Source of the DNA: Methylobacterium sp. J-070
Lineage (GTDB): Bacteria; Pseudomonadota; Alphaproteobacteria; Rhizobiales; Beijerinckiaceae
Reading direction: 5' to 3'
Assembly: GCF_022829385.1 (NCBI RefSeq)
Contig: NZ_JAKSXX010000064.1
Coordinates: forward strand, 1 to 40,329
DNA length: 40,329 nt
Positions 17,218 to 25,491 of the stretch are shown piece by piece. Every line of letters begins with the position of its first letter. Within the stretch, counting starts at the first letter, position 1. A program made the translations under genes and the position numbers. The notes under the pieces are model-generated. The model was not told where the DNA came from, made no database searches, and worked only from the letters and a program-made list of their open reading frames with translations.

Positions 17218-18233
17218 CCGGCGCCGCGCCCGCGGGGCCGGCCTCCGCCCGAGCCGCCCCGTCCCTGGCGGGGGCCCGCTGCCTCGTGCTGGGCGGCGGC
17301 GGCTTCCTCGGGCTGAACCTGTGCAACCGTCTCGCCGCCGCGGGAGCCGAGGTCACCTGCTTCAGCCGCAGCCATCCGCAACTCGAGTCCCTCGACCCGC
17401 GCGTCGCCCGGGTGACGGGCCAGTTCACCGACCGCCTCGCCATCGCCAACGCGGTCGAGCGTCAGGACATCGTGTTCCACCTGATCGCCGGGTCGATCCC
17501 GGAGAGTTCGAACCGGGATCCGTCCGCCGAACTCGAAGCCGCGCCGATCGCCACCCTGCACCTGCTCGACATCTGCCGCTCCGCGCGGATCAAGAAGCTG
17601 GTCTTCGCGTCCTCCGGGGGCGCGATCTACGGGATCCCGCGCGCCATCCCGATCCCCGAACAGGCCCCCACTGACCCGATCTCGGCCTACGGCATCAGCA
17701 AGCTGATGATCGAGAAGTCGCTCTACCTGTACCGACACCTTCACGGGATCGATTACCAGATCCTCCGGATCGCCAATCCGTACGGGCGGTTTCAACTCGG
17801 CACCAAGCACCAGGGACTGATCGGGAGCTACATTCATCGAGTCCTTTCCGGCCTGCCGCTGGAAGTTTGGGGCACCGGCGAGGTGGTGCGCGATTTCCTG
17901 CACATCGACGACGTCAGCGAGGCGTTTCTCGCGGCGGTCGCTTATGACGGTCTGCACAAGGTGATGAACGTCGGCAGCGGCAGGGGGTTGAGCGTCAATC
18001 AAATCATTGCCGAACTCGAGTCGGCCTTCGGGCGCGAAAGCCTGTCCTGCGTACAAAAGCCGAGCCGTGCCGCCGACGTGCCTGCGAATGTCCTAGACAC
18101 TTCGCTGATCCGGTCGGAGCTTGGTTGGCAGCCGCGGATCGCCCTGCGTGAGGGTCTGATCAGCACCATCGCGTGGATGCGCGCACATCTGGCTGAGGCT
18201 CGGGCGACCAGCGCGGCGCAGTATCCCAAGTAA
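17214..18233 (+). CDS. NAD-dependent epimerase/dehydratase (extended SDR)
   Basis: A 339-residue extended SDR. The dinucleotide-binding LVLGGGGFLGLNL spans residues 24-36. FASSGGAIYG around 131-140 supplies the catalytic Ser region. SAYGISKLMIEKSL carries Y159 and K163. The NPYGRFQLGTKHQGLIGSYI and VRDFLHIDDVSEAF blocks are typical of UDP/dTDP-sugar epimerases such as GalE-like and WbpP-like enzymes. The start is set by the ATGA overlap with the preceding gene. The likely role is supplying an epimerised nucleotide sugar for the locus. The precise substrate is not visible. The N-terminal 20 residues are an Ala/Pro-rich extension. Confidence 0.85.
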   Translation: MTGAAPAGPASARAAPSLAGARCLVLGGGGFLGLNLCNRLAAAGAEVTCFSRSHPQLESLDPRVARVTGQFTDRLAIANAVERQDIVFHLIAGSIPESSNRDPSAELEAAPIATLHLLDICRSARIKKLVFASSGGAIYGIPRAIPIPEQAPTDPISAYGISKLMIEKSLYLYRHLHGIDYQILRIANPYGRFQLGTKHQGLIGSYIHRVLSGLPLEVWGTGEVVRDFLHIDDVSEAFLAAVAYDGLHKVMNVGSGRGLSVNQIIAELESAFGRESLSCVQKPSRAADVPANVLDTSLIRSELGWQPRIALREGLISTIAWMRAHLAEARATSAAQYPK

Positions 18234-18368
18234 GAGGGGGCGGCAGCCGCGACCGCCGTCGCAGTCCACAGCGCAACAGGCCCTATTTGGTGTGCTTGAT
18301 CGTCATTCCGCCGCGGAGCGGCCACGTTTGTCGTCGACAGCGCCATGCGCGAGCCGCAAGGAGTCCGC

Positions 18369-19445
18369 ATGTCCTTCCTGCACGATCTGCCGATCGCCGA
18401 CCTGATCGCAAATTATGGCTACTTCGCAATCTTCGTGATCATCACGCTGGAGAGCGCCGGGCTACCGCTGCCCGGTGAGACGGTTCTGCTGACCTCCGCG
18501 GCGTACGCCGGCAGCACTGGAAACATCAATATCGCAGTCGTGGTGGCGATCGCCGCGACCGCCGCCATCCTGGGCGACAATGCGGGCTATTGGGTCGGCC
18601 GCCGCTGGGGCCTGCCTTTGCTCCTGCGCAAGGGCCACCTGATCGGCCTCGATCACGGGCGACTCAAGCTCGGCCAATACCTGTTCCGCCGGCACGGCGG
18701 GAAGATCGTGTTCTTCGGCCGTTTTACCGCAATGCTGCGCGCATACGCAGCCGTGCTTGCCGGCGTGAACAAGCTCGATGCGCGCCGCTTCATGGCCTTC
18801 AATGCTCTCGGCGGTGTTGCCTGGGCCTCGATCATGGGGTTCGGCGCCTACCTATGCGGGCGCTCAATCGAGAACGTGATGGGGCCGGTCGGCCTCGGGC
18901 TGCTGGCTTTCGTGCTGCTCGGAGCGGTCGCGCTGTGGCTGTTCATGCGCCGGCACGAAGCGCGCCTGATGGTCGCTGCCGAGGCCGCGATTCCGGGACC
19001 GCTTGCGGAAGGGTTGACCGAGGCGGCCTCGCTGCCACAGGCCGTGCAGGATCAGGCCGAGACCGTCGGCTGTGACCGGAACCGCCCGACTCAAGCAACT
19101 TTTCAGAGCCAGGTCGAAGCAATTTTGGCAAAAAGTCATGCTGATCGTCATCAGGCCAGCACGCCTGCGCCGCAAGATCCGCCGCCGTCTCCCCTTCCCT
19201 TTTGGTTCAAAATCCCCGTACTGCTCCTCGCAGCGACTGCGGGAATGACGCTCGCGTCGTGGAATTTTAAAGTGACCGGTGGCATCTACGGACGCCTCGT
19301 CGGCCACATCAGCATCGTTGGCGTTGCGCTGATCCTCTGCATGGCGTCCGCCATCCTAATTTTCACCGGTAGGCGGCTGAGGCGCCCACAACCCTTGAGC
19401 GTCTCCGGGGATAGCAGCGAAGATGCCATGAGATGGACAGCGTGA
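18369..19445 (+). CDS. DedA-family membrane protein with C-terminal extension
   Basis: A 358-residue inner-membrane protein. Residues 1-205 are a DedA/SNARE-associated domain: FVIITLESAGLPLPGETVLL, GDNAGYWVGRRWG, FFGRFTAMLRAYAAVLAGV and a closing hydrophobic segment (GLGLLAFVLLGAVALWLFM). DedA proteins are linked to undecaprenyl-phosphate or phospholipid movement across the membrane, which would suit a polysaccharide locus. The C-terminal 150 residues add a soluble linker and two further hydrophobic segments (PVLLLAATAGMTLA and VALILCMASAILIF). This is longer than the usual 200-220 residues. AAGGAG precedes the ATG by five bases. Confidence 0.87.
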   Translation: MSFLHDLPIADLIANYGYFAIFVIITLESAGLPLPGETVLLTSAAYAGSTGNINIAVVVAIAATAAILGDNAGYWVGRRWGLPLLLRKGHLIGLDHGRLKLGQYLFRRHGGKIVFFGRFTAMLRAYAAVLAGVNKLDARRFMAFNALGGVAWASIMGFGAYLCGRSIENVMGPVGLGLLAFVLLGAVALWLFMRRHEARLMVAAEAAIPGPLAEGLTEAASLPQAVQDQAETVGCDRNRPTQATFQSQVEAILAKSHADRHQASTPAPQDPPPSPLPFWFKIPVLLLAATAGMTLASWNFKVTGGIYGRLVGHISIVGVALILCMASAILIFTGRRLRRPQPLSVSGDSSEDAMRWTA

Positions 19446-19654
19446 GCCGACGCTGTCTCGGTGAGTACCCCAGACGAGGCGGCACATGCCTCAGCTCGGT
19501 CGGCCGCGCCCGCGGCGTAACTCGAGCTCGATATCTCAAAAAATCAGGCCAGGCCGCTGCGCCTCAACCTGGGCGAACCGTCACAACGTTCGGGGCCAAG
19601 GACTTGACGTGTTATGAAGCCTCAACGCCCTTCGCGGGCAAGAGGCTGATCACC

Positions 19655-20038
19655 ATGCGCCTGCTTCTGCTCGTCGCTTCCCTCTTTCTCCTGCCCGCGC
19701 CAGCCTCAGCGCTGTGTCGCTGCACGTGCATCCGAGGCGAGTTGCGACCGATTTGTCAGCCGACTGACCTTATGGTGCCGATCTGCCAGGGTTTCTGTGA
19801 AACTTCGATTCGACCTGAACGCGTGGTGACGCCTTTGGCTGGCGGACTTCCCGAAGTTGGCCCGGTCGAGTCGACCAACCCGTCGCCGGGCGGCCTCGGA
19901 TCTCCGCAGCAGGATCTCAATACCAGCCCGAACGGTCAGCAACTGGGCACCCCGAGCCAGCTCTCGGGCAGCGTCGGTTCAAGCCTGGACGCCGGAGGAT
20001 CAAGCTTCTCGTCCGGCTCGGGCGCAAGCGGGCGCTGA
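19655..20038 (+). CDS. Small exported Cys-rich protein
   Basis: A 127-residue protein with a clear signal peptide (MRLLLLVASLFLLPAPASA, cleavage after ASA). It is followed by a short Cys-rich segment with LCRCTC, PICQ and CQGFCE, six cysteines in about 30 residues. The rest is a low-complexity tail rich in Gly, Ser, Gln and Asn. Similar short periplasmic or outer-surface proteins are known in Methylobacterium and Bradyrhizobium, without assigned function. AAGAGG lies upstream of the ATG. It follows the DedA gene on the same strand and faces the minus-strand SGNH gene. Confidence 0.65.
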   Translation: MRLLLLVASLFLLPAPASALCRCTCIRGELRPICQPTDLMVPICQGFCETSIRPERVVTPLAGGLPEVGPVESTNPSPGGLGSPQQDLNTSPNGQQLGTPSQLSGSVGSSLDAGGSSFSSGSGASGR

Positions 20039-20125
20039 GCCTAGGAAAGAGCCGACGCGGCGAGCAGAGCGAGTGGGCTGGTTTGGTCGTCCGGCCGGTA
20101 ATGGGATTGGCTTGCGGAGGTAGGT

Positions 20126-21778
20126 CTAGCGCCTCCCGCGGCCGAAGAAACGCTGCGCGCGTTCAAAGGGCGTGCGGACCCGTGCACGCTTCAGAGCGCC
20201 GCAAACCTCGTCCGCTAGCCGCGCCGCGACAATCTCGCGGGCGGGATCATCATAGTGGACGATGTCGTAGAAGGCCTCCTCCTCCCGATCGCGAAAAATC
20301 CCACTGAGGTCGAGGGCCATGAAGGTTCGCCGGTACGGGCGTCGCGCCGCAAGTTCCGCTGTGAACGCCTCCAGCTTGGCGTATTGACGGTCGAGATAGT
20401 CCAGGAACGTCCCGGAAGCGACGCCGCGCTCCGCCTCGGTGAGGTGCCGCTTGCGCAAGACCGTCGGCTGCAGGGCGCTCACGATCGGCACGGCGTGGTC
20501 GTGCGACAGTTTGGCGAGGCGGTGCGCGGCCAACTGGTAGTGGTGGACGATGGCGTCCTCCCAGCCCGGGCTCTGCCAGCCCACCTCCGCGCGCAGCCGC
20601 TTCAGCGCCTCGTAAATCAGCGAGACCAGCCCCTCGTAGGACAGGCCGTCCTCGCGGGCCCGGGGATCGTGCGTGTCGAAGAAGTGGTCGTAGAGGCGCT
20701 CGGTGATGAAGGCGTTGTAGGGGTGGCCGGGGCGCGGGTCGTAGGTCCAGGGCTGGAACAGGTCTGTGCTGCCGCTGAGCACCACGATGGCGTCGGGGCT
20801 GTAGGTCACCAGCCGCGACCAGATCAGGTGGGTCATCTGCGTGAGGCAACTCGACATCACGCCGAAATTGTAGACCTTCGCGCTGGCCAGCCCGTCCGCC
20901 CGCAGGATCCGCTCGATGCGGCCGGGCAAGGTCCTGGCGATGTCGCCGCCGTCGATCGTGGTCGAGTCGCCCACCACCAGGATCCGGGTCTCCCTGGAGG
21001 GCTTGGCCTCGGCTATGGGGGCCGCGTTGAGGAAGCCGTGGGCATCAAACGGCACCCCGTAATGGCTCGCCCCGGGCTTGCCGGCGAACTGAATGAACGG
21101 GCTCGGATAGCGCGTGTTCGAGTCGAGATAGCCGAAATGGTGGAGGAACTTGCGCCGCCGCGCGGCATCCTCGCTCTCCGCCGGGGGCCAGAGCTGATCG
21201 ACCCCCGGGGCTGTCAGGGCCGCCATCATCGCCTGCCGAAGCGCCGCGTAGCCGGCCCCGTTCAGGCGCACGCCATCCGCGGTGAGATCGGGCCTGAGCG
21301 CCCCCGTCCCGGTGGCGAGCACGGCGTCGTAGTCGATGAAGTCCGCGCCGTAATCCTGCGCGTGGTCGCGCAGCCACGCGTTCACCTGCCCGATGAGCGC
21401 GACCGGCAACCCGGCCGCCTCCGGCGCGGCCGGATCTACCGGCGGGATCGAGCCAACCCAAACGCGCACGTAAAGGTCGCGCGCATCCCGCAGCATGGCG
21501 GCGATGTCGGCCACGATGGCCTCGTACGATACCCCTCGACCGCGATCGAGGATGTCGTCGCACCCGCCAATCAGGTGCAGCCCCTTCGCCCCGTAGGCGG
21601 CTATATCGGAGCGCAGACGCCGCGCCATATCCTGGGTCGACTGCCCGGCGATTCCGCGGGGCACCGTCTGCGGCCCGGAGAACAGGGCCGGCGTCTCGGC
21701 GGTCAGCCCCGCCGTCACCGAATCGCCGAAGAACAGGATCGGCCCGAACGGGAACAGCGGCTTGTCCGCCTCCGGCAT
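20126..21778 (-). CDS. Tandem SGNH/GDSL hydrolase-like protein
   Basis: A 550-residue protein with two SGNH-type domains. Domain 1 (residues 10-215) has block I FFGDSVTAG, but block III reads GGCDD and block V reads DGVRLN, so the usual Asn and His are missing. Domain 2 (residues 265-530) has VVGDSTTIDG, the oxyanion stretch YNFGVMSSC, LSGSTDLF in the block III position, and a D-x-x-H pair in YDIVHYDD. Such enzymes often remove or move O-acetyl groups on glycans. No signal peptide was seen. It is the last gene of the minus-strand glycan block, 12 bases after the discoidin protein. Confidence 0.75.
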   Translation of the reverse strand: MPEADKPLFPFGPILFFGDSVTAGLTAETPALFSGPQTVPRGIAGQSTQDMARRLRSDIAAYGAKGLHLIGGCDDILDRGRGVSYEAIVADIAAMLRDARDLYVRVWVGSIPPVDPAAPEAAGLPVALIGQVNAWLRDHAQDYGADFIDYDAVLATGTGALRPDLTADGVRLNGAGYAALRQAMMAALTAPGVDQLWPPAESEDAARRRKFLHHFGYLDSNTRYPSPFIQFAGKPGASHYGVPFDAHGFLNAAPIAEAKPSRETRILVVGDSTTIDGGDIARTLPGRIERILRADGLASAKVYNFGVMSSCLTQMTHLIWSRLVTYSPDAIVVLSGSTDLFQPWTYDPRPGHPYNAFITERLYDHFFDTHDPRAREDGLSYEGLVSLIYEALKRLRAEVGWQSPGWEDAIVHHYQLAAHRLAKLSHDHAVPIVSALQPTVLRKRHLTEAERGVASGTFLDYLDRQYAKLEAFTAELAARRPYRRTFMALDLSGIFRDREEEAFYDIVHYDDPAREIVAARLADEVCGALKRARVRTPFERAQRFFGRGRR

Positions 21779-21790
21779 CGTCGGGCCGCC

Positions 21791-23035
21791 TCAGCGCGCC
21801 GCGAAGATCTCGATCCCGTCGAGGTGCAGGTGCTGCTCCTCGTCGAGATCGATCTTGAGGTAGCGAACCTGAGCGTTGTCGAACCGCAGATGTAGGGGCA
21901 GCCCGGGATGGCAATGGGCGTCCACGGCGTCGAAGACGAGGCGGTAGGCGTCCTCGCTCTCGCCCAGCCAGACCCGCAGCAATTGCGCCCGCTCGCTGGG
22001 CTGGCCCCAGCGGTTGTAGATCCGGATCTCCGAGACGCGCTCGACCGCGCCGAGGTCGAGGACGAACCACGGGTTCTTGTCGAGGCCCGTGTGGAAGAAG
22101 AACGACGGGTCGCCGGTCGTGCGCTCGCCGTAGACCCCCGTTGTGCCGGACCAGGGCGAGGCGGAGCTGGCGCGCCAAGTCTTGCCCAGCGCGATGTTCT
22201 CCGAGGGGCGCGCCCAGACCAACGCGTCCCGCTCGAACTCGTCGATCAACGTCCGGATCCGCTTCGACGGCTCGCGCAAAGCCGGGATCTCCAAGTCGAG
22301 CTTGTAGATCAGGTTCGACAGGATGCTCTGATCGAAGCGATGGTCGATGAAGCCGTCGAAATCCGGTTGGCCCAGTTGGTTGGGAATGTCGGTGACGACG
22401 CGGGCGTCGCACGCGTAGCGCAGCCACTCGGCGACCAGATGGCGCGTGGCCGGGCTGACCATGAAGGCGATCCAAGAGGCCTGGATCTGGTCGGCGTTCC
22501 AGTAGCGCTCCGCGTCGCAGTCCATGAGCACGAAGCAGTCGCGCTTGGTCCAGAGCCGCTGCGGCTTCCCGTGCAGCACGCCGACCGCGACCCGGCGCTC
22601 GGACCCGGCGAGCCAGGTCAGGAGCGGCGCCACCGGCGGCAGCGGATCCTCGCCCACCGCCTGCATCCCGGTGTCGCTGAAGACGATGAAGTCGCCGTCC
22701 CGGCGCTTCTCCAGGGCATCGGCGATGATGTAGGGCTTCCAAGCCCAGTTCCCGGCCCCGCGCGCGCGGTCGAGGATCTCCCGGTGCTCCCGGTAGAACG
22801 CCGTCTGGCGCAGCCGGTCGGGCGACCAGTTCTCGACCGTGTCGAAGTCGCCCGTGGTCGCCGCCGCCGCCGCCAACCGGCGCTGGCTCTCGACGTAGTG
22901 GTACTTCGCGGCGAAGCTGACCAGCGTCGTGTGGCGTCCGCGCAGGCGGCGGCGCTGCCCCATCCGCACCTCGGCGCGATGCGTGTCGTACGCGTTGACG
23001 CACAATGCCTCGGACGCCTCGTCCTCCCTGGCCAA
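21791..23035 (-). CDS. Glycosyltransferase-like protein with C-terminal discoidin domain
   Basis: About 414 residues. The N-terminal 270 residues resemble capsule glycosyltransferase-like proteins: FAAKYHYVESQRR, GAGNWAWKPYIIADAL, and GDFIVFSDTG in the place of a metal-binding acidic motif. The final 140 residues are an F5/8-type (discoidin) carbohydrate-binding fold: IALGKTWRASSASPW, WFVLDLGAVERVSEIRIYN, ending VRYLKIDLDEEQHLHLDGIE. A TTG start at 23035 has a perfect AGGAGG six bases upstream. A GTG at 23071 would add 12 residues with poorer support. The stop lies 12 bases before the SGNH gene. Donor and acceptor are unknown. Confidence 0.65.
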   Translation of the reverse strand: MAREDEASEALCVNAYDTHRAEVRMGQRRRLRGRHTTLVSFAAKYHYVESQRRLAAAAATTGDFDTVENWSPDRLRQTAFYREHREILDRARGAGNWAWKPYIIADALEKRRDGDFIVFSDTGMQAVGEDPLPPVAPLLTWLAGSERRVAVGVLHGKPQRLWTKRDCFVLMDCDAERYWNADQIQASWIAFMVSPATRHLVAEWLRYACDARVVTDIPNQLGQPDFDGFIDHRFDQSILSNLIYKLDLEIPALREPSKRIRTLIDEFERDALVWARPSENIALGKTWRASSASPWSGTTGVYGERTTGDPSFFFHTGLDKNPWFVLDLGAVERVSEIRIYNRWGQPSERAQLLRVWLGESEDAYRLVFDAVDAHCHPGLPLHLRFDNAQVRYLKIDLDEEQHLHLDGIEIFAAR

Positions 23036-23211
23036 CGGGGTCCTCCTGATGATCGGCTGAGGGCTTGTCACCGACTTTCACATCTTCGGCAAGGTTGCGG
23101 CGGACGGCCGCCCCCGAGCCCGTGATGCGCGACCGGGCGCTCGGCGCGCCAGGGCTTCGTCCCTGCGCGCTCACGCGGCCCTGCGCGCGAGCAGGACCGT
23201 CGAACCGAGTC

Positions 23212-23532
23212 CTAAGCGAGGTACTTGTCGGACGGAACGGAGGGCGTCTTCACCACCACGGTCACCGCGTCCGTCAGCGCCTCGAAGGCCGTCGCGTCGC
23301 CCGGCTCCACCGTGATGATGTCGCCGGCCTGCCAGACCTGATCGAACATCCGGACCGTGCCGGATACGATGACCGTCAGCTCGGTCGCGATCTTGTGGAA
23401 GTGCCTGTCCTCGCGGGCTCCCGCCACGTAGCGCTTCACGCCGACTTCGGCGTCCGAATTGCGCGCCGCGCAGGGGCTGAAGTCGCCGAGGAACCAGCCG
23501 CCTTTCATGTCGTCGAGACGGTGATGCTTCAT
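23212..23532 (-). CDS. Small cupin-domain protein
   Basis: A 106-residue single cupin barrel with AREDRHFHKIATELTVIVSG as cupin motif 1 and AGDIITVEPGDATAFEAL as motif 2. The histidines of HFHK and the acidic residue in ATE fit a metal site. The ATG is fixed by the ATGA overlap with the upstream nucleotidyltransferase. Cupins in sugar loci may be isomerases or small-molecule binders. This one is not close to FdtA and no substrate can be named. It ends the five-gene coupled set. Confidence 0.75.
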   Translation of the reverse strand: MKHHRLDDMKGGWFLGDFSPCAARNSDAEVGVKRYVAGAREDRHFHKIATELTVIVSGTVRMFDQVWQAGDIITVEPGDATAFEALTDAVTVVVKTPSVPSDKYLA

Positions 23533-24260
23533 GTCGGGGATCCGCCTTCGGTCAGGTGTTCGTAGTTGCTGAGCTGCCGCGGGGACTTGATCGGCCTGTA
23601 GGCATCCTTCGAGAGTCCGATCGTCCGGATGACCTTCTGCCGGAGGATGAGCTCGTTCAGCGCCGGGGCCACGTAGAACAGGCCGTTCACGTGGGCATCC
23701 TTCAGCACCATCGTCTGCAGGGCGTCGAAGAAGTCGCCCGCCCGGCGCAGCCAGTAGAAGCCGGCATTGGCCTGCCGACTGATCGGCCGCTTCTCCGCGA
23801 CCTCGATCACATGCCCGTCGGCATCGGTGCGCACGAAGGAGTAGCGCGGGTGCAGGGAGTCGAAGGTGAGCACCCCGCCGTCGGCGGCGCTCGCGCGAAA
23901 CCGATCGACGATCTCGGCGAAGTCGACGCTGATCTGGTCGGTCGCGTTCAGGATGATCAGTTCCTCGTCGGCCTGGATCTGATCGACCGCCAGCAGGGCG
24001 GTGCAGGCCGCCCCCGCGGTCGGACGCTTGATCTCGACGGTGTCGGCCTTCGGCGAGATCAGGCGGACGATGTCCCGGACATGGTGCCGCGCGTTGTCGA
24101 TGGCGCGAACGCAGACGATGTAGCGGTTGGGATCCAGCGGCGCGAGCGCCAGGATCTGCCGCTCCAGCATGAGCTGGCCGTCGACCTCGGAGAGCCAGAC
24201 CGGATAGGGGTCGTCGTCGGTCTGCGCGCTGGCGCCGGCGGCAAGGATCAGGATGTTCAT
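23529..24260 (-). CDS. Nucleotidyltransferase-like protein lacking the catalytic signature
   Basis: A 243-residue member of the sugar-phosphate nucleotidyltransferase fold and a paralogue of the 25488-26237 protein. Shared blocks are TAGAACTALLA, LNATDQISVDF, RYSFVRTDADG, EVAEKRPIS and VNGLFYVAPALNELI. The N-terminal LILAAGAS is kept. The G-x-G-x-R...QPKPLI signature of the paralogue is replaced by QTDDDPYPVWLSEVDGQLML, so the phosphate-binding Arg and Lys are absent. It may be inactive and regulatory, or it may use a different substrate. Both ends overlap neighbours by ATGA. Confidence 0.75.
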   Translation of the reverse strand: MNILILAAGASAQTDDDPYPVWLSEVDGQLMLERQILALAPLDPNRYIVCVRAIDNARHHVRDIVRLISPKADTVEIKRPTAGAACTALLAVDQIQADEELIILNATDQISVDFAEIVDRFRASAADGGVLTFDSLHPRYSFVRTDADGHVIEVAEKRPISRQANAGFYWLRRAGDFFDALQTMVLKDAHVNGLFYVAPALNELILRQKVIRTIGLSKDAYRPIKSPRQLSNYEHLTEGGSPT

Positions 24261-24886
24261 GGCGCCGCCGCCTCGATCTCGGAAATCCGCCGGTCCACGT
24301 TCGCGAGCGTCACGTCGGCCGGCGTCTGGACGATGAGCAGGTGGGCCCCCGATTGCCGGGCCGCCTTGATGCCGTGCTCGTTGTCCTCGAGGATCAGGGT
24401 CTCCTCCGGTGCCACGCCGAGGCGCTCCATGGCGGTCTGGTAGATCTCGGGATCGGGCTTCGCGTGGGTCACGTCCTCATTCGACAGCATCAGATCCAGG
24501 TGCGGCGTGAGGTTGGCGCGCTCCATCATCATTGTGACGGAGTCCCGGACGGAGTTGGACGCCACCGCGAGCTTCGCCCCCCGCGCCTTCAGCCGGGCCA
24601 GCGCGAACTCATGGGCGAAGGTTGGCCGGCAGCGCGTGCTGACGATCTCGAGAGTGTAGGATTGCTTCAGCCTGTTGAGAAAGCCGTGCAGGCCCCGCGG
24701 CAGGTTCTCGGTGGCGGTGAGCAGTTCGAGCTTGCGCCGAGTCGGCAACCCGTCGAAGGTCGTGAGGTGATCGGTCCGGCTGATCTCCATCCCGAACAGG
24801 CCGAGGGCGCGGTTCAGCGCCTCGAAGTGCCATTCCTTGGCATCGATCAGGACGCCGTCCATGTCGAAGATGACGGCCCGGATCAT
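24257..24886 (-). CDS. HAD-superfamily phosphatase
   Basis: A 209-residue HAD hydrolase of the phosphoglycolate-phosphatase/beta-phosphoglucomutase type. Motif I is FDMDGVLID with nucleophile D8 and D10. Motif II is the Ser of VASNSV. Motif III is the Lys of HAKPDPEIY. Motif IV is LILEDNEHGI. A helical cap lies between motif I and motif II. It probably removes phosphate from a small sugar or polyol phosphate in the pathway fed by the flanking nucleotidyltransferases. It overlaps the gene on each side by ATGA. The class is firm, the substrate is unknown. Confidence 0.87.
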   Translation of the reverse strand: MIRAVIFDMDGVLIDAKEWHFEALNRALGLFGMEISRTDHLTTFDGLPTRRKLELLTATENLPRGLHGFLNRLKQSYTLEIVSTRCRPTFAHEFALARLKARGAKLAVASNSVRDSVTMMMERANLTPHLDLMLSNEDVTHAKPDPEIYQTAMERLGVAPEETLILEDNEHGIKAARQSGAHLLIVQTPADVTLANVDRRISEIEAAAP

Positions 24887-25491
24887 CGGCTGAGCATCTG
24901 GCTGGCGCGATCGGGGTGGTCCGTGCAGAGCGTGATGTCGCCGGGCAGATTCATCAGCCAGTTCCAGACGGGCTGCGGGTCGCGCCCGTGCAGTTCCGGT
25001 GAGACCACGCAGACTGTCTTGCCGGCGGCGAGGTGCGCCTCAATCACGGATGGCCCGAACCAGTCGCCGTCGAAGGCGTCGAGCCACACCCCGAGCGCCG
25101 CATCGTACAGGATCGGATCGGGCTCGACGTCGCTGTGCCGCGTGTAGAACGGCAGGCCGGCGCGGGCGTACCGGACCATCTCCGGGCCGGACATGTCGAA
25201 GGCGAACCAGGCGATCCCACGGCCCTCGAAGGACCGCGCGAGGGCCGGCCCGAGCCCGTCGGCCTTCACGTTGACGGCGAGCGGCAGGCCGGCCCCGGCG
25301 AACAGATCGAGCACCGCGTCCCAGGGCAGGGCATCGCCTTCCGGCGGATCATGCGAGACGACCAGCCGGCCCGCCCAGTCGCGCACGTCGGTCTCGGTCC
25401 CGAAGCCGGCGGCGACCGAGCGCTGAAAAGCCAACGCGGAATTCTTCTCCTCGGGCTGATGCCACCAGCCGCGATGGCTGATGATCTTCAT
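24883..25491 (-). CDS. GDPD-like phosphodiesterase domain protein
   Basis: A 202-residue TIM-barrel protein of the glycerophosphodiester phosphodiesterase superfamily, shorter than typical GDPDs (about 240-300). It has ISHRGWW with H6 and R7, TETDVRD with E33 and D35, and VSHDPP with H47, which are the usual metal and catalytic positions. VNVKADGL takes the place of the K-x-E strand. No signal peptide is present, so it acts in the cytoplasm. Between a nucleotidyltransferase and a HAD phosphatase, and overlapping both by ATGA, it may act on a phosphodiester precursor of a glycan substituent. Confidence 0.8.
   Translation of the reverse strand: MKIISHRGWWHQPEEKNSALAFQRSVAAGFGTETDVRDWAGRLVVSHDPPEGDALPWDAVLDLFAGAGLPLAVNVKADGLGPALARSFEGRGIAWFAFDMSGPEMVRYARAGLPFYTRHSDVEPDPILYDAALGVWLDAFDGDWFGPSVIEAHLAAGKTVCVVSPELHGRDPQPVWNWLMNLPGDITLCTDHPDRASQMLSR

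Noticed and set aside
20255..23174. Long frames opposite or out of frame with the SGNH and discoidin genes
   Set aside because: Low-complexity Arg/Gly/Val-rich translations without domain motifs or ribosome sites. The sense genes have clear domains.
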